Shown here one piece after another: positions 20,269 to 28,352 of a stretch of DNA of 50,524 bases. Numbering within the stretch: position 1 is the stretch's first letter; every line of letters starts with the position of its first letter. The notes under the pieces were generated by a model, which was not told where the DNA came from, searched no databases, and saw only the letters and a list, made by a program, of their open reading frames with translations. Origin of the DNA: Chloroflexota bacterium (GTDB taxonomy: Bacteria; Chloroflexota; Anaerolineae; Anaerolineales; Anaerolineaceae). The stretch is taken from NCBI GenBank assembly GCA_009773005.1, contig WOUT01000015.1, forward strand, positions 1-50,524, written 5' to 3'. The position numbers and the translations under genes are program-made.

Positions 20269-20846
20269 TCCTCCCTACTTTCGTATTCACTGACTAAAAT
20301 ATAGCCCCCGACCAGAGAAACCAGCATCATAACAAGTGCCAAAAGACCATTAACGAGTAGAGAGGCTTCATTCGCCGAGTAAATAAGTTCAAATCCAAAA
20401 AACATGAGCAATATCGCCAAGAAAACTTTATACAGTCTCTGTGACATTCCAAGTTGTATAATCCCGAACCCAAGTATGAATAATGCACTGATTATCAATT
20501 CCAACGGGATCGATAGATAATTGGCGACTCGCGTTGATATGAAAATAATAATTAAATATATTAAGGTTAATGCGCCAGTTCGAAATATTTTTTCGGACCT
20601 GGATTTAATATTTTGAATTGAATCATTCCTGTTGATTGAAATTCCAAGAATCGCCAGGGACATTAACCCGGTTATCAATTTCACTATTGAAAAACTAAAT
20701 GACCAAAATTGGATAAGAATGAGAAATGCTGATAGAAAAACGATACCGTTTGAAATCATGTTTTTTTTCCAATCATCAGTCAGCATCATAAAAAAACATG
20801 CTGCGGTGATGACAAGAATCGGTGCAACATTTATCCAGTTTTCCAT
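20265..20846 (-). CDS. Small membrane protein, NuoK/HyfE-like
   Basis: 193 residues with about six to seven membrane helices. The second half, ALFILGFGIIQLGMSQRLYKVFLAILLMFFGFELIYS, keeps the pattern of NuoK/MrpC/HyfE (a short loop, then two helices with a Glu in the middle of the last: FGFELIYS). The extra N-terminal helices are more like HyfE than NuoK. It overlaps the downstream subunit by 4 bp and the upstream one by a single base, so the three proteins are surely made together. Homology is weak by eye and should be taken as probable. Confidence 0.6.
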   Translation of the reverse strand: MENWINVAPILVITAACFFMMLTDDWKKNMISNGIVFLSAFLILIQFWSFSFSIVKLITGLMSLAILGISINRNDSIQNIKSRSEKIFRTGALTLIYLIIIFISTRVANYLSIPLELIISALFILGFGIIQLGMSQRLYKVFLAILLMFFGFELIYSANEASLLVNGLLALVMMLVSLVGGYILVSEYESREE

Positions 20847-22447
20847 TACGGAATTCTATCTCCAATAATTACCGACGCTAATAATGCAAGAAATAGTAAA
20901 GCCCAAAGCAGCCCGCCATCTCCTTCTAAAGTAGAGATGAAGAATTGCATAATACGGAACAAAATTTCATATATTTTCCGTAACAAACGAAACAACCAAT
21001 CGAATGTAAACACTATTTCCAAGTACTTACCAATAAAACCTATGTGACCTATTGCTTTTCGCACATAACTTAACTCTAAAATTTTTCGATCGATTTTGCT
21101 CTTCCTGAAAATTAATAAAGATGCAATCATTATTAACAATAAAACTGGTCCATACCAAAATATAAAGGAACGTATGTCTTTAAATCGCCAGATAAGCGTA
21201 AGCCAAGGGACGATAAAGAGAAGGATTAATCCTATTGCATAAAACATTTTCATCCACCGCTCAATCGCAGGATCAGGATGTTGAATGCGCAATAAATGTC
21301 GGATTACTCCGAGGAAAAGTAAACACAGAGAAATTATTAAAATAAAATCCAAAGCTTTGATTGGAGCAGAAAGAAGACCTACCCACGCAGATGTAACCGG
21401 TGTGTAAGGGAAGCCAGCCATACTGATAACTAGAAAAATGACATAAATAAAAAAATACCGGGAGGATGACGAATGAAGAAAAACCGCTCCTCCACAAACG
21501 ATCATAATCATACTTAGAGCGATCATGCTTTCAATCTGCCCGCGTAGAAAGGTAATAATTACCAATCCAGAAAATGCCAGCATCCAATAAGGACGTCCGA
21601 TTAGTTCATTTTGAGAAATTAACCATTTAATAGCTCCATACAAAGCCGCCACCAACGCAAACAAAAAAATAATTGTAGAAAAAATATCAAGTGTTTTTGG
21701 AGGTTGAATTTGAGAGAGGAAAGAAAAAACTGATATTGGAGCAACAAAACGAAGTATTGTACCTAAACTCCTTCTCACCGGAAGATTTGCTGTAAACGGA
21801 ACGTGCATAGGTAATACACCAAGCCGCAAAACTGAGCCAGATAATATTAGAGAAAGACTCATAGCTGAATAAGCAGAAGCTTCGATTGTAAGATGGTGAA
21901 TATTCGATATCACGACCACGCTAATGATCATGAGTGTTCCTGCAACTCTGGTCGAAAACTCAACTACTGCAGCATAATGGATTTTTTTATGATCGATGAT
22001 CTTAGTCAAAATTCCGATCTCGACAACATCAATAATCGACCAAGTAATGATAACCGCCAAGAGGGTCTGAGATAGTATTGAAAAAAGACCAACCGCCGTC
22101 AATACCATTGAACCAGTCCAAGTTGTTAAATTGTTGCCCTGGTTAAGCCTGATCGTGTCTGTAAAAATGACAGCGACCAATAATGATACTAACAGGAAAG
22201 CGAAAACCCATGTCCTTGGAGAAAATTGATATACAAGCAAGTCAGTTCCAATTCCAAGAGGATACCAATTTTCAATCGTCACTCCGCTTGGCATCAATAC
22301 TCTGAGAATAATCATATAAAACCAAACGAGTAAAACCGAACCGGCTGTTGCTAACCACGTTGAACCGATCGTTAGCCTGTATCTGCCCAGAAACTGAATG
22401 ATCACAGCAAATAGGATGAGAAGAAATATTGGAATAAGAGTCAACAT
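20846..22447 (-). CDS. Complex-I / Hyf-like antiporter subunit, divergent (NuoL/HyfB fold)
   Basis: 533 residues and about 14-15 membrane helices. SILSQTLLAVIITWSIIDVVEIGIL (E143) takes the place of the TM5 Glu region, and VLRLGVLPMHVPFTANLPVRRS (about 206-227) that of the TM7 KSAQFPFHSWLP region, with Arg in place of the usual Lys. A C-terminal amphipathic segment (RKSKIDRKILELSYVRKAIGH, then two more helices) recalls the lateral helix of NuoL. It begins 16 bp after hydantoinase, and is the first of three overlapping membrane genes. No quinone- or hydrogenase-module gene is nearby, so the redox or ion partner is unknown. Confidence 0.7.
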   Translation of the reverse strand: MLTLIPIFLLILFAVIIQFLGRYRLTIGSTWLATAGSVLLVWFYMIILRVLMPSGVTIENWYPLGIGTDLLVYQFSPRTWVFAFLLVSLLVAVIFTDTIRLNQGNNLTTWTGSMVLTAVGLFSILSQTLLAVIITWSIIDVVEIGILTKIIDHKKIHYAAVVEFSTRVAGTLMIISVVVISNIHHLTIEASAYSAMSLSLILSGSVLRLGVLPMHVPFTANLPVRRSLGTILRFVAPISVFSFLSQIQPPKTLDIFSTIIFLFALVAALYGAIKWLISQNELIGRPYWMLAFSGLVIITFLRGQIESMIALSMIMIVCGGAVFLHSSSSRYFFIYVIFLVISMAGFPYTPVTSAWVGLLSAPIKALDFILIISLCLLFLGVIRHLLRIQHPDPAIERWMKMFYAIGLILLFIVPWLTLIWRFKDIRSFIFWYGPVLLLIMIASLLIFRKSKIDRKILELSYVRKAIGHIGFIGKYLEIVFTFDWLFRLLRKIYEILFRIMQFFISTLEGDGGLLWALLFLALLASVIIGDRIP

Positions 22448-22463
22448 ATAAGAATCACAGAGT

Positions 22464-23882
22464 TTATTGATTTACAAATGGCTCGCGGTGGATGTACTTA
22501 CCTCTGCCTGGTTTCCCCAACCAGTTACCACGGTCAACAATCAAATCTCCGCGTGAAAACACTTGAACTGGAAAACCTCGCAGCTTCCAACCTTCGTAAA
22601 GGTTATAATCGGTCCTTTGCTGAGAGTGAGCAACCCCGTAATTTACGATCAAGTTGGAATCCCATATTACCAAATCAGCATCTGAACCAATCTGAATAGT
22701 TCCTTTTTGCGGGTACATCCCGAATATTCGCGCAGGGTTTGCGCATGTTAGTGATACAAATTGACTTGCTGAAAATCTGCCTGAAGATACCATCTCTGTC
22801 CACATGACCGGCATACGGTCGCCCACGCCAGGCAATCCATTAGGAATTTTTGTGAAATCGTTTCTACCCAGTTCTTTTCCTGGAATAGCAATAGGCTTAT
22901 CTTCATACACTATTGGCTTTGTTCCATCATAGAAAAACGGGCAATGATCCGTTGCAATGGTTTGGATCACACCAGTTAAAAGACCCTCCCAAAGGCGCTT
23001 TTGATCTTCTTCTTTACGAACGGGAGGTGAACATATCCATTTTGATCCATCGGGCTTTTTAAGATCTTCTTCTGTAAAGAATAGATACTGAGGGCATGTT
23101 TCTCCCATAACATTTAGTCCTTGTTTTCGGGCATACTCAAGCTGATCTACCTCACCAGCAGCATTCATATGTACGATATATAGCGGAGCGTTTGCAATTG
23201 CCGATAAAGCAGACCCTCGCACGACTGCTTCAACAGACCCCCATACCGGTCTGGTCCTTGAATGCCATTCAGGTGTGATATGACCTTCCGCAATGGCTTC
23301 ATTCACCAATAGTTCGATCACGTCTCCGTTCTCTGCATGAAGCATTGTTAGGATGCCATTATCTCGGGCAATTCTCATAACCTTAAAAATCTCTCCGTCT
23401 AACAACCTAAGTCGATTGTTATATGCAGTGAATACTTTTACACTGGTTATTCCTTCCTTAACCAACGAAGGAATTGCTTTTTCGACTACTGTTGACAGGT
23501 GAGTTATGTTGGCATGCAACCCAAAATCAATTGCTGCATTTCGTTCTGCTTTTTCTCTCAATTGCTTTACATTTTTCAGAAGATTGTCGCTGTTTTGAGA
23601 TACAAAATCAATTACTGTGGTCGTACCGCCGAAGGCAGCTGCCTTTGTACCTGTGTAGTGGTCATCTGAAGAAACCGTCCCAAACATTGGCAGGTCAAGA
23701 TGAACGTGCACATCAACCCCACCCGGCAGCACTAGCAAACCTGTGGCATCAAAGATCCGCGCAGAACTATCTGTCTGGATGGTGTCGCTGATTTGAATGA
23801 TTTTTTCTCCGCCGATCAATAAATCAGCCCGAATGGTCGCTTTCTCGGTTATGATCGTTCCATTTTTTATAAGTGTCTGCAT
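22464..23882 (-). CDS. Dihydropyrimidinase / hydantoinase-family cyclic amidohydrolase
   Basis: Binuclear-zinc amidohydrolase that opens cyclic ureides. In 472 residues: metal ligands GVDVHVHLD (H59, H61), carboxylated Lys149 in SVKVFTAYNN, HAENGDVIE, IVHMNAAGE and ATDHCPFF; the substrate loop begins at MFGTVSSDDHYTGT. It matches D-hydantoinase / dihydropyrimidinase and E. coli HyuA of the purine-breakdown region more than allantoinase, which lacks some loops. Given the neighbouring carbamoyltransferases, the substrate is plausibly a hydantoin-like intermediate of urate breakdown, its product being a ureido acid. It has its own promoter region and is followed within 16 bp by antiporter genes. 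Confidence 0.9.
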   Translation of the reverse strand: MQTLIKNGTIITEKATIRADLLIGGEKIIQISDTIQTDSSARIFDATGLLVLPGGVDVHVHLDLPMFGTVSSDDHYTGTKAAAFGGTTTVIDFVSQNSDNLLKNVKQLREKAERNAAIDFGLHANITHLSTVVEKAIPSLVKEGITSVKVFTAYNNRLRLLDGEIFKVMRIARDNGILTMLHAENGDVIELLVNEAIAEGHITPEWHSRTRPVWGSVEAVVRGSALSAIANAPLYIVHMNAAGEVDQLEYARKQGLNVMGETCPQYLFFTEEDLKKPDGSKWICSPPVRKEEDQKRLWEGLLTGVIQTIATDHCPFFYDGTKPIVYEDKPIAIPGKELGRNDFTKIPNGLPGVGDRMPVMWTEMVSSGRFSASQFVSLTCANPARIFGMYPQKGTIQIGSDADLVIWDSNLIVNYGVAHSQQRTDYNLYEGWKLRGFPVQVFSRGDLIVDRGNWLGKPGRGKYIHREPFVNQ

Positions 23883-23916
23883 TTAAATCTCCGGCATCAT
23901 AAAAAAAACCACTATT

Positions 23917-23947
23917 GAACTCATTCAATTCTACCAGTTTTGAGTTC
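23917..23947 (-). promoter_or_regulatory. Extended -10 promoter inside an inverted repeat, hydantoinase operon
   Basis: On the minus strand TGG-TAGAAT (23936-23928) forms an extended -10 element with no good -35. GAACTC (23942-23947 on the other strand) and GAGTTC arms 19 bp apart enclose it, suggesting an operator. The resulting leader is about 40 nt with a run of nine T. Confidence 0.5.
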
Positions 23948-23950
23948 GAT

Positions 23951-24529
23951 TTATATATCGCTGAAATCAAGATCGGATTGTGTTTTTGAAAGATCAGTGA
24001 TAAGCATTAACAATTTTTTATCTGGAATCTGTTCTTTTAGACTGGAATTATTATGGTTGTAACCGGTCTGGTTTCGTTCACGAAGGTTTTTCCAAAGGAC
24101 TTCTCGTTCATCCGAACGAACGACCAGATCATTAATAATACCAGCCTGGTTGAATAATGAACCCAAGGTATAAATGAAAGTTATGCGTTTCCATTTATCT
24201 GCATGTAATGGGGAATCCAATCGCTGCAATGTACCAATCTGAATTTTATAGTATTCTTCATTTGCTTTAGGATGGCTCTTCTCGTCTCGCAATAACGCTG
24301 ATCGAGTCGTGAGTTCATGCCCGTGAACTGTGGCAAAATATTCGATCATCCACCTGTGATCAACTCCAAAGTTATCTGTTTGATAAAACGCAAGAAAATC
24401 AACATCAATGATTTTTGGAGCCATTCTGAGTGGAATCCGATACCACCCCAAAAGGCGGGCGATTTCAAAATCTTTTTTATTTGGCATGATCGTAACCAGA
24501 ATCAATGAGTTATCCGGGAATTTGTTCAT
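23951..24529 (-). CDS. Conserved-looking hypothetical protein
   Basis: 192 residues from the ATG of MNKFPDNSLILVTIMPNK; a TTG four codons earlier is a weaker choice. Not membrane-bound, no signal peptide. Noticeable segments are LLGWYRIPLRMAPKIIDVDFLAFYQT, FGVDHRWMIEYFATVHG, and KWKRITFIYTLGSLFNQAGIINDL, aromatic- and Arg-rich patterns that look like a nucleic-acid-binding beta domain (PUA/EVE-like size), but I cannot name a family. It stands between the TrpB-like gene, after whose stop a hairpin occurs, and hydantoinase, whose promoter follows. No function is proposed. Confidence 0.7.
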   Translation of the reverse strand: MNKFPDNSLILVTIMPNKKDFEIARLLGWYRIPLRMAPKIIDVDFLAFYQTDNFGVDHRWMIEYFATVHGHELTTRSALLRDEKSHPKANEEYYKIQIGTLQRLDSPLHADKWKRITFIYTLGSLFNQAGIINDLVVRSDEREVLWKNLRERNQTGYNHNNSSLKEQIPDKKLLMLITDLSKTQSDLDFSDI

Positions 24530-24600
24530 TTGCGCATCCAATTTTTCTCATTACTCATTATGTATTTATTAAATTGTATATGATTATTATTAAAACGCAT

Positions 24601-24629
24601 CTGGATCTGAACATTGAGTCCAGATCCAG
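24601..24629 (-). terminator. Hairpin after the TrpB-like gene
   Basis: CTGGATCTG and CAGATCCAG, a perfect 9-bp stem with an 11-nt loop, 24 bp past the stop of the TrpB-like gene; on the minus strand it is followed by ATGCGTTTTAA. The T-run is short, so this is a probable rather than strong terminator, closing the importer/PLP operon. Confidence 0.55.
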
Positions 24630-24652
24630 GATACTGCTTGAACTGGAATTAT

Positions 24653-26122
24653 TTACTTAGATAAGCCTACTCTGTTATTGAATTCAGTGATCAACTCATC
24701 CACTTTTTCAACTTGCCCTGGAATATCAGTCCAGTAATTTGGTTCATACCATTGGGCTTGAATTTCTTCGAAGGACTTGCCTTGTTGTTCAACCCAGGTG
24801 AAGTACTTGAGATTATGAATACGCTTGCGTGATTCATAAGTCAACTCAAGCAGATGATCAGTGGTAACACCTTCCAAATACTGAGCAAAGACCGCTGCTG
24901 CTTCTGATTCGCCAAACTGGCCAAAATCTTTTTGCATTTCATCCATTCGGCTTCCGTAAAGCTGCATTGAATCAGTTAAAACGGTCAATACAACATCGTT
25001 TTCACCGAGTTCATAATATTTGGCAAATTTGATCGCTGACAATGTGTTCGCAATGCCAGAGAAACCCAGGAGGTCTAGCTGATTAACAATCTCTTGAGGA
25101 ACACCTTTTTTTGCCAGATACTTGCGGCCTTCCGGTTCGTTGAAGAGTCTCATGAGCCTGACCACAGCATTATCATCAATGGCTACGACCATATCGGTGG
25201 TTTTGATATTATGAATCCAGGGAACATGCTTATCCCCAATCCCTTCAATACGATGAGAGCCAAACCCATTGTTTAGCAAAGTTGGACATTGCAAAGCTTC
25301 GCTGGCAATGATCTTGCTTGTCGGATAAACATGTTTCATGTAATCACCGCTGGCGATTGTACCAGCGGAACCAGTTGTAAGAGCCACGCCGCGATATTGA
25401 TCCCCAGGCCGCATGACTGTTTTTAACACATCTTCCATGGCGTGACCTGTGATCTCATAATGCCACATATAGTTACCGAACTCTTCAAATTGATTGAAGA
25501 TCATCAGGTCCTGTCCGGATTTTTTCAATTCCCAGCATTTATCAAAGATCTCTTTGACGTTTGATTCGCTTCCAGGAGTGGCTATGACCTCGCTGGCTAT
25601 CGTTTTTAGCCACTCAAACCGTTCACGCGACATTCCTTCTGGCAGAATTGCAATGGATTCACATGCCATTAATGCAGAGTCATATGCTCCACCTCGGCAA
25701 TAGTTGCCTGTGGATGGCCAAACGGCTTTTTGAGTTGTTGGGTCAAATTGTCCAGTAACCAAACGAGGTACCAGACAACCGTAGGCTGCGCCAACTTTAT
25801 GAGCGCCAGTTGGGAACCATTTTCCAACCAAAGCTATCACCCGCGCTTTAGTGCCTGTTAAGCTGCTCGGCAATTCGATAAAGTTTACTCCGTCAAAACC
25901 TCCACCTTTTTCAACAGGTTGGTTTTTCCAGCTGATCCGGAATAGGTTTCTCGGATGAACATCCCATAATCCGATAGATCGAAGCTCTTCTTTATATTTT
26001 GCCGGGATCAAGTCAGGATTTTTCATCTGCGCGAATGTCGGCAAGATAATGTTCTGCTTGCGCATCCGTTCGATTGCTCTTTCGAGTCGGTCTTTGTGTA
26101 TTGTTAGATCTATTTTAGTCAT
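24653..26122 (-). CDS. TrpB-like fold-type II PLP enzyme of unknown substrate
   Basis: 489 residues from MTKIDLTIHK, chosen because GGAG lies 9 nt upstream (two earlier starts are too close to it). WFPTGAHKVGAAYG has the PLP-binding Lys (about K109) in an HK context as in tryptophan synthase beta, and LTTGSAGTIASGDY is a glycine-rich cofactor loop. It is longer than cysteine synthase or YgeX-type diaminopropionate ammonia-lyase and I cannot assign a known reaction. Context, in a purine-catabolic island with carbamoyltransferases and carbamate kinase, suggests an alpha,beta-elimination or deamination on a small amino acid left after carbamoyl removal. That is inference. Confidence 0.75.
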   Translation of the reverse strand: MTKIDLTIHKDRLERAIERMRKQNIILPTFAQMKNPDLIPAKYKEELRSIGLWDVHPRNLFRISWKNQPVEKGGGFDGVNFIELPSSLTGTKARVIALVGKWFPTGAHKVGAAYGCLVPRLVTGQFDPTTQKAVWPSTGNYCRGGAYDSALMACESIAILPEGMSRERFEWLKTIASEVIATPGSESNVKEIFDKCWELKKSGQDLMIFNQFEEFGNYMWHYEITGHAMEDVLKTVMRPGDQYRGVALTTGSAGTIASGDYMKHVYPTSKIIASEALQCPTLLNNGFGSHRIEGIGDKHVPWIHNIKTTDMVVAIDDNAVVRLMRLFNEPEGRKYLAKKGVPQEIVNQLDLLGFSGIANTLSAIKFAKYYELGENDVVLTVLTDSMQLYGSRMDEMQKDFGQFGESEAAAVFAQYLEGVTTDHLLELTYESRKRIHNLKYFTWVEQQGKSFEEIQAQWYEPNYWTDIPGQVEKVDELITEFNNRVGLSK

Positions 26123-26147
26123 TCTCATCAACTCCACTTCATAATTT

Positions 26148-27080
26148 TTAATCGCTAGAAGGCGCTTCGCTGGTTATATACAGCGGACGACCTTTAACTT
26201 CATCGTAAATTCTGCCAATATACTCACCCACGATACCGAGACAAATCAACTGCACTCCGCCTAAAAATAAAACAGCCAACAATGTCGTTGCTTGCCCAAA
26301 GAAAAATTGTGATCCGATTAATCTCAAGACAATCACAACAGGTATCGCCAGGATACTTAGACCCGCTGAGATAAACCCAATCCACATCGCAATTTGCAGC
26401 GGCATGTAAGAAAAACTGGTTACCGCAGTAAGAGCTAATTTAAACATTTTCTTGAAGGGGTATTTTGTTTTACCGGCAAATCGGGAGGCGCGTTTGTAAG
26501 ATACGCCGATGGATTTAAAACCTACCCATGCCGACATGCCCCTCAGAAAACGATGACGTTCCCGCATACTGTTCAACACGTTAACTACTTTTCGGTCTAA
26601 TAGGCGGAAATCACCAGTGTTCATTGGAATCTTTACATCAGTGATGCGGTAGATCATTTTATAAAAGAGTGAGGCTGTTATCACTTTGAACCAGGTTTCA
26701 CCTTCCCGTTCGGATCGTTGAGCGTAAACAACTTCATAACCCTCCCGCCACTTATTAATTAGCTCAAGAATGATTTCAGGAGGATCTTGCAAATCGGCGT
26801 CAATGATAACCACCGCATCTCCACGCGAATAATCAAGACCAGCTGTAACAGCTATTTGGTGACCAAAATTACGGGCAAAAATAACCGGACGAACACGAGA
26901 ATCTCTTTTTGCAAGATTACGGATCATTTCAGTGGAACCGTCTGTTGACCCATCGTCAACTAAAACCAGCTCCCAAATTTCGCCCGTAGAATCCATTACT
27001 TCCGTAACTCTGCGGTGGAGTTCACCGAGGCATGCAATCTCATTAAAGATTGGGGCTATGATTGTAAAAACAGGTTTCAT
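26148..27080 (-). CDS. GT2 family glycosyltransferase with two C-terminal membrane helices
   Basis: 310 residues. The N-terminal GT-A domain has IIAPIFNEIACLGELHRRV, LVLVDDGSTDGST, and DADLQDPPEII, as in polyprenyl-phosphate glycosyltransferases (DPM1/GtrB/ArnC group). MNTGDFRLLD and RHRFLRGMSAWVGF follow, then two membrane helices (about 230-255 and 265-290), then a cytosolic tail. It would move a sugar from a nucleotide sugar to a lipid carrier at the inner membrane face. It is out of place in this catabolic operon, but is only 10 and 14 bp from its neighbours, so it is co-transcribed. Confidence 0.9.
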   Translation of the reverse strand: MKPVFTIIAPIFNEIACLGELHRRVTEVMDSTGEIWELVLVDDGSTDGSTEMIRNLAKRDSRVRPVIFARNFGHQIAVTAGLDYSRGDAVVIIDADLQDPPEIILELINKWREGYEVVYAQRSEREGETWFKVITASLFYKMIYRITDVKIPMNTGDFRLLDRKVVNVLNSMRERHRFLRGMSAWVGFKSIGVSYKRASRFAGKTKYPFKKMFKLALTAVTSFSYMPLQIAMWIGFISAGLSILAIPVVIVLRLIGSQFFFGQATTLLAVLFLGGVQLICLGIVGEYIGRIYDEVKGRPLYITSEAPSSD

Positions 27081-27094
27081 ATTTTATACAACCT

Positions 27095-28342
27095 TTATAT
27101 TTTCAGATGCTTTTTTAAAGCTTTCATTGTCGGTTCAATAATTGGAGCTGCTTGCACAGCCATCATTGCTGCCCTGACATCTTTAAGACCATTACCGGTA
27201 TTGATGACGACGACAGGGTCATCGTGTTGAACTTGACCTGAAATGAGCGCTTTTTTAAGACCGATGAATCCTGTCGATCCGGCAGGTTCAGCAAATATTC
27301 CAAATTTGCCAAGTTCTCCAATCCCTGCAATGATCTCCTCATCTGTGACCGTGATATATTCCCCTCCCGTCTCTTTTGCTGCCCGCACAGCCCGCACTCC
27401 ATCTCGTGGCAAATCCACACTAATTGAATCCGCGATAGTTGTCGCTGAGATTGGAATAATGGTTTCAGAATGTGCAAAAAAAGCGTTTGCTACCGCAGCT
27501 GATTTATCGGATTGAATCCCAAATATTCTGGGCATTTGTTTCAGCCATCCGAGCGCCAATAGGTCCTTAAAGCCTTTATGAATACCTGAGATAATATTGC
27601 CATCCCCGACTGAAACAAAAACGCACAAGGGTCTGGTGCTATCTTCTAAATGCAGACAGATCTGCTCCCAAATTTCAAGCGCTGCGGTTTTTTTCCCTTC
27701 AGCCGTAAATGGATTGTATCCAGTATTTCTGCAATACCAACCAAATTCATTCGCAGCTTCGATTGTCAGATCAAAAGCAGAATCATAATTCCCGTCAACC
27801 AGAATTACCTGAGCGCCATAAATTAGAAGTTGGGCAATTTTTGCTTGCGGAGCTGTCTTTGGTGCAAAGATGACAGCTTTTTGACCAATTGCTGCTGACA
27901 TTCCTGCCAATGCTGCACCGGCATTTCCAGTGGATGCCGTAACAATAATATCGGCCTTAATTTCCCGCGCTCTGCCCACCACGATTGCGCTCGCCCGGTC
28001 CTTAAAGGAAGCGGTTGGGTTTTTCCCTTCATCTTTTAACCAAAATTGTTTGAGCCCCAGTGATTTCATCAGACCTGAAGGCGAATACAACGGCGTCCAA
28101 CCCGCAAAGTGGAGCGGTGTGGCTTCACCACCTGGATCTGCAACCGGTAAAAGGGGTAAATAACGCCAAAGTGAAAAATCTGAGCGGGACGTGATATCCT
28201 CGACCTGGTATTTTTGCTTGATGTGGGTGAAATCCAGGATTACATCCAAATTTCCACCACATTTTGGGCATGTGTAAATCACAGACACCGGAAGAAATTC
28301 TTTCTTGCAAATTGAACATTGATAACCGAGATATTGAGCCAT
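27095..28342 (-). CDS. Threonine-synthase-like PLP enzyme with N-terminal zinc ribbon
   Basis: 415 residues. An N-terminal zinc ribbon (C9, C12, C25, C28: CSIC and CPKC) precedes a fold-type II PLP core: PTASFKDRASA with the PLP Lys (K114), TASTGNAGAALAG as the phosphate loop, VSVGDGNIISG, and C-terminal INTGNGLKD. Sequence alone would suggest threonine synthase (O-phosphohomoserine to threonine). However, no homoserine pathway gene is near, and the gene lies between an ABC importer and a second PLP enzyme in a purine island, where E. coli has the ammonia-lyase YgeX. A role in deaminating a diamino acid is therefore an alternative. I cannot decide between them. Confidence 0.8.
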   Translation of the reverse strand: MAQYLGYQCSICKKEFLPVSVIYTCPKCGGNLDVILDFTHIKQKYQVEDITSRSDFSLWRYLPLLPVADPGGEATPLHFAGWTPLYSPSGLMKSLGLKQFWLKDEGKNPTASFKDRASAIVVGRAREIKADIIVTASTGNAGAALAGMSAAIGQKAVIFAPKTAPQAKIAQLLIYGAQVILVDGNYDSAFDLTIEAANEFGWYCRNTGYNPFTAEGKKTAALEIWEQICLHLEDSTRPLCVFVSVGDGNIISGIHKGFKDLLALGWLKQMPRIFGIQSDKSAAVANAFFAHSETIIPISATTIADSISVDLPRDGVRAVRAAKETGGEYITVTDEEIIAGIGELGKFGIFAEPAGSTGFIGLKKALISGQVQHDDPVVVINTGNGLKDVRAAMMAVQAAPIIEPTMKALKKHLKI

Positions 28343-28352
28343 TTTATTTCAC

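Noticed and set aside
15751-23882. Selenoprotein gene near selB
   Set aside because: No gene here has an in-frame TGA needed for a complete family match.
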